64,000 nt of DNA from Flavobacterium urocaniciphilum (GCF_900110615.1 NZ_FOEI01000001.1:372001-436000), one strand, 5' to 3'; counted from the first letter of the stretch, positions 18,276 through 28,563 are shown. Program-made: numbers and translations. Notes: a model not told the origin generated them from the sequence alone.

Positions 18276-19256
18276 ATGAAATCATATAAAATACTAAAAT
18301 ATACATCTGCACACTATCAATTGTGGAATAATTTTGTAGCCAAAGCCAAAAATGCTACTTTTTTATTTCATAGAGATTTTATGGAATATCATTCCGATCG
18401 ATTTCAAGATTTTTCTTTATTAGTTTTTGATGAAAAAGAGAATTTAAAAGCAATCGTACCAGCTAATATTTCTGAAAATAAACTGTATTCACACCAAGGA
18501 TTAACGTATGGTGGAATTGTTATCGATTCTAATTTGAAATTGGATAAATTCATTATTATATATGCTGAAATATTAAAATTTTTGTGTGAAAATGGTATTG
18601 AAAAAGTACTTTTTAAATTATTGCCAAGTATTTATTCAACTCAACCTTCAGACGAATTAAATTATGCTTTGTTTATTTCTGATGCGAAATTAATGAGGAG
18701 AGATTCGTTAGTTACAATTGATTTGAAAAATCCATTTAAAATTGACGCAAATAGAATTGAAGGTGTAAAAAGAGCAGAAAAATTAGGTTTAAAAATAAGC
18801 AATGATTTTAATTTTACTTCTTTTTGGAATGAAGTTTTGATTCCGAATTTAGAAGTAAAACACGAAGCAAAACCAGTACATACTTTAGAAGAAATTCAAA
18901 AATTAAAAGATAAATTTCCAAATAATATTCAGCAATTTAATGTATATGAAAACGAAAAACTAGTTGCTGGTACCACATTATTTATTGATAAAAAAACAGT
19001 CCACGTACAATATATTTCTGCTATTGGAGATAAAAATCAACATGGCGCTTTAGATTATTTGTTTCATCATTTGATAACTATAGTTTATGCTGATTTCGCT
19101 TATTTTGATTTCGGGATTTCAAACGAAAATCAAGGAAAAAACATCAATAAAGGATTACAATATTGGAAAGAAACCTTTGGAGCAAGAACTATTTGTCAGG
19201 ATTTTTATGAAGTGGAAACCCAAAATTATTCCAAATTAAATCAGGTTTTTATATGA
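18276..19256 (+). CDS. GNAT/FemAB-like acyltransferase of the polysaccharide cluster
   Basis: The 326-residue protein resembles FemAB/BioF2-like members of the GNAT superfamily: an N-terminal half with FLFHRDFMEYHSDRFQDFSL and LYSHQGLTYGGIVID, a middle helical region and a C-terminal half with NEKLVAGTTLFIDKKTVHVQY and YFDFGISNENQGKNINKGL. Proteins of this type are found in Flavobacterium surface-glycan loci, where they may acylate an aminosugar. Its stop overlaps the start of the aminotransferase gene (ATGA), so it heads a five- to six-gene operon. The acyl donor and acceptor are not predictable. Confidence 0.8.
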   Translation: MKSYKILKYTSAHYQLWNNFVAKAKNATFLFHRDFMEYHSDRFQDFSLLVFDEKENLKAIVPANISENKLYSHQGLTYGGIVIDSNLKLDKFIIIYAEILKFLCENGIEKVLFKLLPSIYSTQPSDELNYALFISDAKLMRRDSLVTIDLKNPFKIDANRIEGVKRAEKLGLKISNDFNFTSFWNEVLIPNLEVKHEAKPVHTLEEIQKLKDKFPNNIQQFNVYENEKLVAGTTLFIDKKTVHVQYISAIGDKNQHGALDYLFHHLITIVYADFAYFDFGISNENQGKNINKGLQYWKETFGARTICQDFYEVETQNYSKLNQVFI

Positions 19257-20332
19257 TAAAATTTCTCGATTTACATAAATTGAATCAGCCTTTTGAAGCG
19301 CAATTTTTATCTAAAACAAAGGAAGTTTTAGATAAAGGTTGGTACATTTTAGGAGAAGAAGTCAATCAATTTGAACAGAATTTTGCAGCCTTTTCTAATG
19401 CTAAACATTGTATTGGAGTAGGAAATGGGTTAGACGCTTTAGTACTAATTTTGAAAGGATACATTCAACTTGGAAATTTACAAAAAGGAGATGAAGTTAT
19501 CGTTCCTGCAAATACTTATATCGCGACTGTTTTAGCCATTTTGCAAGCCGATTTAGTTCCAGTTTTTGTTGAGCCAAAAATAGATACTTACAATATTGAT
19601 CCGGATTTAATTTCTGAAAATATAAATTCAAAAACAAAAGCCATTTTATTAGTTCATTTGTATGGTCAGTTAGCTGAAATGGATCAAATTATGGAAATTG
19701 GTTACCATCATAATTTACTAATTATTGAAGATGCTGCTCAAGCACATGGACTAAATTTTAAAGGAAGTCACACCCGAGCTTTTAGTTTTTATCCAGGTAA
19801 AAATTTGGGTGCTTTAGGAGATGGAGGTGGGATTACGACAAACGATGATAAACTAGCCGAGGTGTTATTATCATTAAGAAATTATGGTTCTTCAAAAAAA
19901 TATTATTGTGATTTTATTGGAGTGAATTCTCGTTTAGACGAATTACAAGCCGCTTTTTTAAATATTAAATTACCACATTTACAGGCAGAAAATGAGGCAA
20001 GAAAAAATGTAGCGAAACGATATTTTTCTGAAATTAAGAATAGTAAAATTATTTTACCTACTTGTGAAAACATTGATAATCATGTGTTTCATTTATTTGT
20101 CATTCGAACTGAAAATAGAAATCAGTTACAAGAATATTTATTGGATAACGGAATTGAAACTGTAATACATTATCCAATTCCACCTCATAAGCAAAAAGCA
20201 TTGCAAGAATTCAATCATTTAGAATTGCCAATTACAGAGAAAATTCATCGTGAAGTGTTGAGTTTGCCAATAAGTTCGGTGTTAACAGAAGAAGAAATTT
20301 CGCATATTATTTCCACTTTAAATAGCTATTAA
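19253..20332 (+). CDS. DegT/DnrJ/EryC1/StrS-type nucleotide-sugar aminotransferase
   Basis: The 359-residue protein has the sugar-aminotransferase signatures: GVGNGLDALVLILKGY, EVIVPANTYIATVLAI, IIEDAAQAHGL for PLP ring binding, and AFSFYPGKNLGALGDGGGI carrying the catalytic lysine (in PGKNLG) that forms the PLP Schiff base. SRLDELQAAFLNIKLPHL follows. These enzymes transaminate keto-sugar nucleotides (for example 3-keto-6-deoxy-hexose-dTDP) for surface polysaccharides. The enzyme overlaps the acyltransferase gene by 4 bp and directly precedes the flippase gene. An acyltransferase plus an aminotransferase suggests an N-acylated aminosugar product. Confidence 0.93.
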   Translation: MIKFLDLHKLNQPFEAQFLSKTKEVLDKGWYILGEEVNQFEQNFAAFSNAKHCIGVGNGLDALVLILKGYIQLGNLQKGDEVIVPANTYIATVLAILQADLVPVFVEPKIDTYNIDPDLISENINSKTKAILLVHLYGQLAEMDQIMEIGYHHNLLIIEDAAQAHGLNFKGSHTRAFSFYPGKNLGALGDGGGITTNDDKLAEVLLSLRNYGSSKKYYCDFIGVNSRLDELQAAFLNIKLPHLQAENEARKNVAKRYFSEIKNSKIILPTCENIDNHVFHLFVIRTENRNQLQEYLLDNGIETVIHYPIPPHKQKALQEFNHLELPITEKIHREVLSLPISSVLTEEEISHIISTLNSY

Positions 20333-21601
20333 TTGTCTGAAATCAAGAAAATAATTCAACAACCTTTATTCAAAATTACGTCTTTGAATAGTATTCATAT
20401 TTTGTTGAAATTGATTTTTGGTTTCATTACATCTAAAGCGCTTGCAATTTTTGTAGGTGCAAACGGAATGGCATTTGTTGGAAATTTTAGAGCTTTTTTA
20501 AATGTTATAGAAAATTTTTCTTTGCTAGGAATTCAGAATGCTGTTGTTAAATATGTTACTGAATATCAAAATGATAAAGTAAAATTAAAATCTGTTTTGT
20601 CTACATTCGGATTGCTATTAATCTCTTCTTCCATTTTAATAAGTTTCGGATTAATTTTAGGAACCGATTATCTTTCTAAGGAAATCTTTAATCATTCGGA
20701 AATGTATTGTCAAATTTTTTATGTTTTGGCTATTTTATTTCCCTTGTTTGTTTTTTCAACCTTTTGTATTTCAGTTGTGAATGGTTTTCAAGAATATAAA
20801 AAAGTAATTTATATTCAAATCATTTCAAGTTGTATTGCTTTACTCTTTTCAGTATTTTTAATATATTATTACACCACATTTGGCGCCTTAATAGCTTTAG
20901 TTTTAGCTCCAGTATTTGTGTTTTTTGTAAGTATATTTTATCTTTCAAAACATATATCAATTACGGATGTTTTTTCAATTCAATCCTTTGATTTATCGGT
21001 TTTAAAAAACCTATCAGAATATGTGTTAATGGCTTTGGTTTCAGGTGTAATTGGTTCGTTTGTTTTATTGGAAATTCGTACTGATGTAATTGCCATTACT
21101 GGATTAAAAAACGCAGGTATTTATGAAGGTTTACAAAGGATTTCTTCTTATTATTTGTTGTTTATTTCTTCTATAATTACAATTTATTTTTATCCGAAAT
21201 TGTCCGCTTCAACTTCTAATACAAAAGAAATTATAGTTGATTATTTAAAAAACATTATTTCAATTTTTATTATTGGATTAATTCTGCTATTTATTTTGAG
21301 AAAATTCATCATTCAAGTTTTATTTTCTACTGAATTTGAAGCCATGGAAAGCTTATTTTTAGGGCAATTAGTTGGTGATGTATTCAAAGCAATATCTTTA
21401 ATTTTCGGAACAATTCTTATCGCTAAAAAACAAACGAAAGCATTTATAATCACTGAAATAGTTTCATTATTCATTATGTATTTTTCCACAAATTGGATGT
21501 TACATGCTAAAGGAATTAACGGAATTGTTATCGCTCATGCATTTACTTATTTCATGTATTTGTTAGTTTTAGTAATTTATTTTAGAAAGACATTTAGATG
21601 A
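20333..21601 (+). CDS. O-antigen/polysaccharide flippase (Wzx-like, MOP superfamily)
   Basis: The 422-residue protein has about twelve hydrophobic helices and the N-terminus typical of Bacteroidota O-antigen translocases (ITSLNSIHILLKLIFGFITS, SKALAIFVGANGMAFVGNF). It would flip lipid-linked oligosaccharides across the inner membrane. The start is a TTG immediately following the aminotransferase stop (TAA-TTG); the next ATG, about 45 codons in, would remove the first helix, so TTG is preferred. It overlaps the GT2 gene by ATGA. Confidence 0.88.
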   Translation: MSEIKKIIQQPLFKITSLNSIHILLKLIFGFITSKALAIFVGANGMAFVGNFRAFLNVIENFSLLGIQNAVVKYVTEYQNDKVKLKSVLSTFGLLLISSSILISFGLILGTDYLSKEIFNHSEMYCQIFYVLAILFPLFVFSTFCISVVNGFQEYKKVIYIQIISSCIALLFSVFLIYYYTTFGALIALVLAPVFVFFVSIFYLSKHISITDVFSIQSFDLSVLKNLSEYVLMALVSGVIGSFVLLEIRTDVIAITGLKNAGIYEGLQRISSYYLLFISSIITIYFYPKLSASTSNTKEIIVDYLKNIISIFIIGLILLFILRKFIIQVLFSTEFEAMESLFLGQLVGDVFKAISLIFGTILIAKKQTKAFIITEIVSLFIMYFSTNWMLHAKGINGIVIAHAFTYFMYLLVLVIYFRKTFR

Positions 21602-22311
21602 AAATAGTAATAATCATTCCGTTTTATAACGAAGTTAAAAGAATAAATTTGGAAAATTTCCAACAAATTTTTACTGGATTTTCTGACTATGATTTTTTGT
21701 TAGTTAATGATGGAAGTTCGGATGATACGATTTCAATTTTAAAACAATTTCAAAATGATTTTTCGAATGTAGCAATTCTCGATTTACCTAAAAATATTGG
21801 GAAGGCAGAAGCCATACGATCTGGAGTTTTATCAATAAAAGCAGCAGATTTTGTTGCTTATTATGATGCCGATTTGGCTACACCTATGTCTGAATTAGAT
21901 AAATTAATTCAGTTTTCATTTCACAATTTAAAGTATAAATTGATCATGGGTGCGCGAATTAAACTGATAGGAAATGGTGTAAAAAGATCATTAACTCGTC
22001 ATTATTTTGGTCGTGTTTTTGCTACAATTGTTAGTCAGTTTGTGCTTAAAGTTCCTGTTTATGATACGCAATGTGGTGCTAAAGTCATCGATTTTAAAAC
22101 AGCTCAACAAATTTTTGATAGACCTTTTATATCAAAATGGTTGTTTGATGTAGAATTATTAAAACGATTACAAAAGTTTCATGATATAAATGAGGTTGTA
22201 AAAGAAATTCCATTAGAAGAATGGGAAGAAATTGGTAATTCTAAGATAAAAAAGTCAGATTTTTTACAAATTCCATTTCAATTATTTCAAATTTATAGAA
22301 AGTATGAATAA
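21598..22311 (+). CDS. Glycosyltransferase family 2 (dolichyl-phosphate glucosyltransferase-like)
   Basis: The 237-residue GT-A enzyme has the N-terminal IIIPFYNEVKRI, the nucleotide-binding LLVNDGSSDDTISIL, and YYDADLATPMSEL with the DxD-like metal site. The later TRHYFGRVFATIVSQ and VPVYDTQCGAKVIDF match the polyprenyl-phosphate glucosyl/mannosyltransferase type (DPG/DPM synthase-like). It probably makes a polyprenyl-phosphate sugar donor for the following GT-C proteins, which use such donors. It lies in the operon with an ATGA overlap upstream and an 8-bp overlap downstream. Confidence 0.9.
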   Translation: MKIVIIIPFYNEVKRINLENFQQIFTGFSDYDFLLVNDGSSDDTISILKQFQNDFSNVAILDLPKNIGKAEAIRSGVLSIKAADFVAYYDADLATPMSELDKLIQFSFHNLKYKLIMGARIKLIGNGVKRSLTRHYFGRVFATIVSQFVLKVPVYDTQCGAKVIDFKTAQQIFDRPFISKWLFDVELLKRLQKFHDINEVVKEIPLEEWEEIGNSKIKKSDFLQIPFQLFQIYRKYE

Positions 22312-23584
22312 GCTTTTGCAAAAATATCCCATGCTATTTTTAATTTTTATAGGTTTGATTTTTAGAGTTTTATTTTATTTCTTAAATCAGAATGTAATAT
22401 TAACCAATGATAGTCAATCTTATATTGATTTAGCTAATTTAATTTCTTCAGGATCAATTGAAGGTTATTTTGGAGGTCGTTCACCAGGGTATTCTTTGTT
22501 GCTTTCTTTCTTTGGAAATTCTAACCAATTAGTAGTTTGTTTTCAAATAATTATCGGTTTAGTTTCAAGTATATTTTGGTTTAAAATTTTGCAATTTTTT
22601 AAATTTAATTCCGTTTTATCATTTGCAATTTCTTTATTTTTTAGTGCATTTATACACGTTTTATCATATGAAAATGCTATTTTAATTGAATCGATTAATT
22701 TGTTTTTAATTACATTGTTGATTTACTATATTTTAAAAAAGCATATTTTAGAAATAGTTTTCTGTTTGACAATTTTAGTTCTTCTTAAGCCATTTTATAT
22801 TTTTTTGCCGTTTATAATTTTCACTTATTTTGTTTATAATGACCCTAATTGGATACTTGTTTTAAAAAAGAAAATAATAATTTTAATATTACCTTTATTT
22901 GCATTTATTTCATGGTCTTATGTAAATTATTTAAACACCGGTTATTTTGTTTCTTCAACCTATTTTGGTCTGAATAAAATACAAAATTGTGTAAACTTTA
23001 TAGAAAAAGCTCCAGAGGAATATAATTGGATTAAAATACCTTATTTAAAACAAAGAGAATTACATTCAGAAAATGGTTTAGCCAGTCCTATGTGTATTTG
23101 GTACGCCGTTGATAATGGTGATTTTGATTATAAAAAAATGACTTTTCCTCAATTATCCAATGAATTTGGAAAATGTGCAGATGCAACTATTAAAAACAAT
23201 TTTGGTTTATATATTAAACAAGTATTATTCCTTTCCTTTAAAGAATTTTGGAATGTTGAAATTGCAAGTTCTAGTTTATTTGAAAGTTCTAGTGTTTTAA
23301 AATACTTATGGAATTTTGAGCGTATTTTTTTACGAATAATTAAAACCTTATTTTTATTTTTAATTCCAATTTATTTTTACAGGTTTTTAAAAAATAGAAT
23401 ATTTAATTTTGAATTATTATTGGTTTTAATTGTTTTTACAACAGCAATTTTACAAGCTTTTGTTACTTATGGTTCTAATGGAAGGTATAGTTTTTCATTC
23501 GAGTTTATAATGATAACAATCGTAATACAATTTATAAGAAATAATTTTTTAAACTTTAAAAATGAATCAACATATATTAAATAA
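22304..23584 (+). CDS. GT-C-like polytopic membrane protein (paralogue 1)
   Basis: The 426-residue protein has about ten membrane helices with an early extracytoplasmic loop (NDSQSYIDLANLISSGSIEGYF, GGRSPGYSLLLSFF) like that of GT-C/ArnT-PMT enzymes, which carry the catalytic Asp in the first loop. It shares several blocks with the next gene product: RSPGY near residue 55, GLN..Q.C..F.EK.PEE in the long periplasmic loop, and AILQA..TYG.N..Y.F near the C-terminus. It probably transfers sugar from a polyprenyl-phosphate donor to the flipped glycan, as suggested by the preceding GT2 gene. The exact donor is unknown. Confidence 0.78.
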   Translation: MNKLLQKYPMLFLIFIGLIFRVLFYFLNQNVILTNDSQSYIDLANLISSGSIEGYFGGRSPGYSLLLSFFGNSNQLVVCFQIIIGLVSSIFWFKILQFFKFNSVLSFAISLFFSAFIHVLSYENAILIESINLFLITLLIYYILKKHILEIVFCLTILVLLKPFYIFLPFIIFTYFVYNDPNWILVLKKKIIILILPLFAFISWSYVNYLNTGYFVSSTYFGLNKIQNCVNFIEKAPEEYNWIKIPYLKQRELHSENGLASPMCIWYAVDNGDFDYKKMTFPQLSNEFGKCADATIKNNFGLYIKQVLFLSFKEFWNVEIASSSLFESSSVLKYLWNFERIFLRIIKTLFLFLIPIYFYRFLKNRIFNFELLLVLIVFTTAILQAFVTYGSNGRYSFSFEFIMITIVIQFIRNNFLNFKNESTYIK

Positions 23585-24887
23585 CAAATACATTTATTTA
23601 TTAGTATTAATTCTATTTGTAGCTAAATGTATATTTTTTGCATTTTATGGAACCTTTTCTGAAGTACCAGATAGTTTTTCATTCAATTTCTTAACAACAG
23701 AAATGTTAACTAATAATTTTGATGAATTCTTGGGCGATCGTTCTCCAGGTTATCCTTTTATTATGTATTTATTAAACCATAATAAGATCTATTTAGTTTT
23801 TGTTCAGTTTTTAATGGGAATTATATCTTCGGTTTTTTGGTATAAAACATTAGTGAAATTAAATTTTAAGGAGAAGTTTTCGTTTTACGCTACCTTATTT
23901 TTTTCATTTTATCTACAAAATTTTTTTTATGAAACGTTTGTATTAATTGAAACGTTTGCTTTGTTATTAAATTCTATCATTTTATATATTTTAATAAATA
24001 ATTATTTTGAAAAAAAGCAAGTTTTAGTTGAAATTGCATTAAGTGTTTTACTTGCAATTTTATTTTTGGTAAAACCATTTTTTATGTTTTACCCTTTTTT
24101 AATTTTTGCATTATATCTTCTTAAAAACTTTTCATTTAAGAAGCTGTATTCTATTAAGTTAATAATATTTATTTTACCAGCTATTGCATATTATCAATGG
24201 AGTAGTTTTGTAGAAGAAAAAGTGGGATATTTTAAACCAACTATTTATGCTGGTTTAAATTTAGCACAAACGTGTATATATTTTGCAGAAAAATCACCTG
24301 AAGAATTTTCACATATTAGTAAGCCATATATTAAGTATAGAGATGAAATGATTCGTAATGGCGAAGATGAATCTACTGCTATTTGGAGAGTTTGGGGAGG
24401 ACAACATTTAGCTCCAAAATATACTAAATTTGCTGATGTAACCAACCAGTTTGGGATATATGCTCGAGCAACAATTTATGCTAATTTTGGTGATTATTTA
24501 TACTATGCAATTACTAAATCATGGTTTAATTTTTGGAAAATTTTTGACATGAAACCGTATATGGAATTTAAAGATAATGCTTTTAATTCGGCAGTTTCCA
24601 TCATAAATTCAATTCAGAAGATTTTAGTTTTAATCATCAAATTTGTTTTTCTTATTTTGAGTTTTTACTATTTATATGATTTATTTAAAAACAGAAAAAT
24701 TAATGCAGTAATGGTTCTTTTGGCTTTCATTCACGCTTCAGCAATTTTACAAGCATTAGCAACTTATGGAACCAATGCAAAATATGCTTTTCCTTATGAG
24801 TTTTTTATGTTTGCAGTAGTATTAGTATTCTTAAAAGAAAAATTTAATTGGTTTTCCAAATGGCAACATATTTCTCAGCCTGAGTAA
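23562..24887 (+). CDS. GT-C-like polytopic membrane protein (paralogue 2)
   Basis: The 441-residue protein is a diverged tandem paralogue of the preceding product, with the same arrangement: first loop with PDSFSFNFLTTEMLTNN, GDRSPGYPFIMYLL, the loop block GLNLAQTCIYFAEKSPEEF and the C-terminal AILQALATYGTNAKYAFPYE. It begins inside the last 23 bp of the first paralogue, in another frame. It also overlaps the convergent glycosyltransferase gene tail-to-tail by 44 bp. The likely role is glycosyl transfer in the periplasm to a lipid-linked or surface glycan. Confidence 0.78.
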   Translation: MNQHILNNKYIYLLVLILFVAKCIFFAFYGTFSEVPDSFSFNFLTTEMLTNNFDEFLGDRSPGYPFIMYLLNHNKIYLVFVQFLMGIISSVFWYKTLVKLNFKEKFSFYATLFFSFYLQNFFYETFVLIETFALLLNSIILYILINNYFEKKQVLVEIALSVLLAILFLVKPFFMFYPFLIFALYLLKNFSFKKLYSIKLIIFILPAIAYYQWSSFVEEKVGYFKPTIYAGLNLAQTCIYFAEKSPEEFSHISKPYIKYRDEMIRNGEDESTAIWRVWGGQHLAPKYTKFADVTNQFGIYARATIYANFGDYLYYAITKSWFNFWKIFDMKPYMEFKDNAFNSAVSIINSIQKILVLIIKFVFLILSFYYLYDLFKNRKINAVMVLLAFIHASAILQALATYGTNAKYAFPYEFFMFAVVLVFLKEKFNWFSKWQHISQPE

Positions 24888-25989
24888 TATAATGATGTTC
24901 CTTTTGAATAAATTGAATAGCATTAGCACTAATACGTTCAATTTCATTCGGATTTTCAATTAAAAAAGATAGTTTTTCTACTAGATCATTTACATCCGGT
25001 AATGCATTAATTGCTACTTCATTTTCTTGTAAATGATACTGATTTAAAAATTCAATTTCAGCACCAGTGAAAACTACTTTTCCTTTTGCCATAGCTTCTA
25101 AGGCATTATATCCTTGATCAAAACAATATACTTGATCTAATACAATATGTGCTTTTTCGAAATGCTTTTGATATTCTGAATAAGGAATGTTTTTAGTGAT
25201 TTTTATACTTACTTTATTAGGATATTTTTCTTGAATAATAGCAATGGCGGTTTCGAAAAAATGTACTCCTTTTTTGAAAGAATTTCCAGTATTGATGCCT
25301 AAGAAAATATTTATTTTATCAGCAATTTTATTCTCAATTACTGAAATTTCATCAGTATTAATTGGATTGGCAATAACACCCAAATATTTTTCATTTCCCA
25401 ATAAAGGTCGAACATAATCCAAATCGGAAGCAATTACGCCTCGAATGTTTTGGTATAGAAATTTATGAATTTTTTGATGTGGTTTATCAACAAAATCGAA
25501 GAAGTAATCATATTGCTTTTTAGCTTCCGGAATTCCTTCAAAATAGGCATTCATTACCGAATAGCGATCTTTTTGTAAAATCATATGATTGACAGTTACA
25601 TAATCTATTCCGCAACATAATAAAAAGACCTTTTCATTTTGTTTAAAGATGCGTTTCAATAAAAACAATTCCAATTTTGAAACCGTTTGAATCGGACTTT
25701 CATTAATCAATTGAACTACATCAAAGTTTTTCAATCGTTTGGAAACCCACCAAAAACGAACGCCATGTTCTAATAAAGCCAAATCATATTTAAAAAAACG
25801 ATACCAAATTTGTCGTGGAATATTACCTAATTTTGATTTAAAGAATTTCGATCGAATACTTATATCAGCAGGAAAGTTTTTAAATCCATCACCATTATTC
25901 ACTAAAACCACTTCATGACCCAAAGCCAAAAGTCCTTCTTTTAATGAATTATGTAACCGACTAAATTCGCCAACTAAAAGTATTTTCAT
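24844..25989 (-). CDS. Glycosyltransferase (GT-B, family 1/4-like)
   Basis: The 381-residue protein starts MKILLVGEFSRLHNSLKEGL, a GT-B N-terminal strand/loop, and ends with a donor-binding half: KINIFLGINTGNSFKKGVHFF, ILDQVYCFDQGYNALEAMAKGK, GAEIEFL and a C-terminal capping helix. The ALEAMAKGKVV block is the GT4-like EX7E-type region. The ATG at 25989 is chosen because an upstream in-frame ATG (26016) would add residues encoded by a dispersed intergenic repeat. It is transcribed towards the polysaccharide operon and overlaps its last gene by 44 bp. The sugar is not predictable. Confidence 0.85.
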   Translation of the reverse strand: MKILLVGEFSRLHNSLKEGLLALGHEVVLVNNGDGFKNFPADISIRSKFFKSKLGNIPRQIWYRFFKYDLALLEHGVRFWWVSKRLKNFDVVQLINESPIQTVSKLELFLLKRIFKQNEKVFLLCCGIDYVTVNHMILQKDRYSVMNAYFEGIPEAKKQYDYFFDFVDKPHQKIHKFLYQNIRGVIASDLDYVRPLLGNEKYLGVIANPINTDEISVIENKIADKINIFLGINTGNSFKKGVHFFETAIAIIQEKYPNKVSIKITKNIPYSEYQKHFEKAHIVLDQVYCFDQGYNALEAMAKGKVVFTGAEIEFLNQYHLQENEVAINALPDVNDLVEKLSFLIENPNEIERISANAIQFIQKEHHYITQAEKYVAIWKTN

Positions 25990-26020
25990 ATTGTCATTGC
26001 GAGGCAAAGGAGCCATCTCT
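25990..26020. repeat. Copy of a dispersed TCATTGCGAGG-type repeat
   Basis: The sequence GTCATTGCGAGGCAAAGGAG is like a family of intergenic repeats common in Bacteroidota genomes. It touches the glycosyltransferase start codon and mimics an N-terminal extension of that gene. Confidence 0.45.
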
Positions 26021-26048
26021 TTTTTGATATTTCAAATATATATAAAAA

Positions 26049-26085
26049 AAACCTATAAGTAACGGAACTTATAGGTTTCATAATT
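26049..26085 (-). terminator. Terminator after lon
   Basis: A 12-bp stem, AAACCTATAAGT (26049-26060) with its complement at 26067-26078 and a 6-nt loop, is followed by a long U run on the minus strand. It lies about 20 bp after the lon stop. Confidence 0.8.
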
Positions 26086-26100
26086 GTATTTAGTTTTCTA

Positions 26101-28563
26101 TTATTTTTTTATGTCAAAAGTAACTGCATTTTTAACTTTATCTTTTAAAATAGCAATGTCAATTACCTCTTTCATGGTATCAACATAATGGAATGTTAAA
26201 CCAGTTAAATAATCTGGATTGATTTCTTCGATATCACTTTTATTTTCTTTACATAAAATGATTTCTTTAATATTGGCGCGTTTTGCAGCTAATATTTTTT
26301 CTTTAATTCCTCCAACAGGTAACACTTTTCCACGTAAAGTAATTTCACCTGTCATGGCTATATTTTTCTTTACTTTTTGTTGAGTAAAACTAGAAACCAT
26401 TGAGGTTAACATAGCAATACCAGCACTTGGTCCGTCTTTAGGTGTGGCACCTTCAGGAACGTGAATGTGTATATTGTATTGGTTTAAAATCTCAGAATCG
26501 ATATTTAATTGTTTTGCATTTGCTTTGATATATTCTAAGGCAATAGTTACCGATTCTTTCATAACCGTTCCTAAATTACCTGTCATCGTCATGGAACCTT
26601 TTCCTTTTGAAACTAACGATTCAATGAATAAAATATCACCGCCAACTGAAGTCCAAGCCAGTCCAGTAACAACACCAGCTGTGTCATTATTTTCGTATTT
26701 GTCACGCTCCATTCTTGGTGATTTTAATACTTCAATAATATCTGCATCAGTTACTTTTTTGTTGTATTCTTCTTCCATTGCCACAGATTTTGCAGCATGG
26801 CGTACCATTTGAGCAATTTTTTTATCTAAACCACGAACACCCGATTCACGCGTATAACCCGTTACGATTTTCTCTAATTGTTTTTTACCAATTTGTAAAT
26901 CTTTTGTTGATAATCCGTGTTCTTTTAATTGCTTTGGTAACAAGAAGTTTTTCGCAATTTCAATTTTTTCTTCAATGGTATAACCAGACATGTTTATGAT
27001 TTCCATTCTGTCTCTTAATGCAGGTTGAATGGTTGATAAACTGTTTGATGTTGCAATGAACATTACTTTAGAAAGATCGAAACCTAATTCTAAGAAATTA
27101 TCATGGAAATCACTATTTTGTTCAGGATCTAAAACTTCTAAAAGTGCAGAAGATGGATCTCCATTATGACTCGTAGATAATTTATCAATTTCATCTAATA
27201 CGAAAACAGGATTCGATGTTTTTGCTTTTTTAATCGATTGAATAATTCTACCAGGCATTGCACCGATATACGTTTTTCTATGTCCACGAATTTCAGCTTC
27301 ATCACGTAAACCACCTAAAGAAATACGAACGTATTCTCTACCTAAAGCTTCAGCAATAGATTTTCCAATTGAAGTTTTTCCTACTCCTGGAGGTCCGTAT
27401 AAACATAAAATTGGCGATTTCATGTCGTTACGTAATTTTAAAACCGCTAAATGTTCTATAATTCGTTTTTTAACATCTTCTAAACCGAAATGATCACGAT
27501 CTAAAATTTGTTGCGCATGTTTTAAATCGAAATTATCTTTAGAAAATTCATTCCAAGGTAATTCTAAAAATAACTCTAAATAATTACGTTGAATTCCGAA
27601 ATCTGGTGAATTTGGATTCGTACGTTGTAATTTAGAAATTTCTTTTTCAAAATGTTCTTTGGTTTTAGCATCCCATTTTTTAGCTTTTCCTTTGTTACGC
27701 ATTTCTTCAATTTCAGCATCGTGAGAAACACCACCCAATTCTTCTTGAATGGTTTTCATTTGTTGCTGTAAGAAATATTCGCGTTGTTGTTGGTCTAAAT
27801 CAAATCGAACTTTAGATTGAATATCGTTTTTCAACTCCAATTTCTGAAGTTCTAAATTCATGAAACGTAACGTTTCTAAAGCGCGTTGTTTTAAATCGAC
27901 AACTGCTAATAAGTTTTGTTTGTCGTTAACATTTAAATTCATGTTAGACGAAACAAAGTTTACTAAAAACGGATTGCTTTCAATATTTTTAATCGCAAAA
28001 GTAGCTTCCGTTGGAATATTCGGACTTTCCTTTATGATTTCAATTGCTAATTCTTTTATTGATTCAATTATCGTAGTAAATTCTTCATCGTTTTTCTTCG
28101 GACGAACTTCGTTTACTTCTTTAATTGTAGCTTTGAAATAAGGCTCAGTTTGAGTAAACTCATCAATTTCAAAACGTTTTTTACCTTGTAAAATAATTGT
28201 TGTATTTCCATCAGGCATTTTTAAAACACGCATGATTCTCGCAACCGTACCTATATGATGAATTTGGTCTGGCGTAGGATCTTCGTCTTCTTCATTTTTT
28301 TGTGCTACAACACCAATAATTTTTCCAGCAGCATTAGCATCGTTAATTAACTTTATCGATTTATCTCTTCCAGCAGTAATAGGAATAACTACTCCAGGAA
28401 ATAAAACAGTATTTCTTAAAGGTAATATTGGTAAATCGGCAGGTAATTTTTCATTATTCATTTCCTCCTCATCTTCGGGAGTCATTAATGGAATTAATTC
28501 TGCTTCGGTATCTAATTCTTGAAGCGACAAATTGTCAATCGCTAATATTTTATGATTCGGCAT
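26101..28563 (-). CDS. lon: ATP-dependent Lon protease
   Basis: This is the full-length 820-residue Lon. Residues ~43-240 are the N-terminal substrate-binding domain ([19 protein letters not shown]), followed by a coiled-coil helical region, then AAA+ with Walker A GPPGVGKT (390-397), VFVLDEIDK and [10 protein letters not shown]. The C-terminal protease domain holds the catalytic dyad Ser713 ([11 protein letters not shown]) and Lys756 (GGIKEK). Lon degrades damaged and regulatory proteins in the cytoplasm. The acidic N-terminal ~40 residues ([13 protein letters not shown]) are a Bacteroidota-type extension. It is a single-gene unit with a terminator. Confidence 0.98.
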   Translation of the reverse strand: MPNHKILAIDNLSLQELDTEAELIPLMTPEDEEEMNNEKLPADLPILPLRNTVLFPGVVIPITAGRDKSIKLINDANAAGKIIGVVAQKNEEDEDPTPDQIHHIGTVARIMRVLKMPDGNTTIILQGKKRFEIDEFTQTEPYFKATIKEVNEVRPKKNDEEFTTIIESIKELAIEIIKESPNIPTEATFAIKNIESNPFLVNFVSSNMNLNVNDKQNLLAVVDLKQRALETLRFMNLELQKLELKNDIQSKVRFDLDQQQREYFLQQQMKTIQEELGGVSHDAEIEEMRNKGKAKKWDAKTKEHFEKEISKLQRTNPNSPDFGIQRNYLELFLELPWNEFSKDNFDLKHAQQILDRDHFGLEDVKKRIIEHLAVLKLRNDMKSPILCLYGPPGVGKTSIGKSIAEALGREYVRISLGGLRDEAEIRGHRKTYIGAMPGRIIQSIKKAKTSNPVFVLDEIDKLSTSHNGDPSSALLEVLDPEQNSDFHDNFLELGFDLSKVMFIATSNSLSTIQPALRDRMEIINMSGYTIEEKIEIAKNFLLPKQLKEHGLSTKDLQIGKKQLEKIVTGYTRESGVRGLDKKIAQMVRHAAKSVAMEEEYNKKVTDADIIEVLKSPRMERDKYENNDTAGVVTGLAWTSVGGDILFIESLVSKGKGSMTMTGNLGTVMKESVTIALEYIKANAKQLNIDSEILNQYNIHIHVPEGATPKDGPSAGIAMLTSMVSSFTQQKVKKNIAMTGEITLRGKVLPVGGIKEKILAAKRANIKEIILCKENKSDIEEINPDYLTGLTFHYVDTMKEVIDIAILKDKVKNAVTFDIKK

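Noticed and set aside
18193-18312. N-terminal extension of the T9SS substrate
   Set aside because: It would overlap the divergent acyltransferase gene; the signal peptide begins at 18192.
25990-26016. Nine-residue extension MAPLPRNDN of the glycosyltransferase
   Set aside because: It is encoded by a dispersed repeat; the GT-B strand starts at the ATG at 25989.
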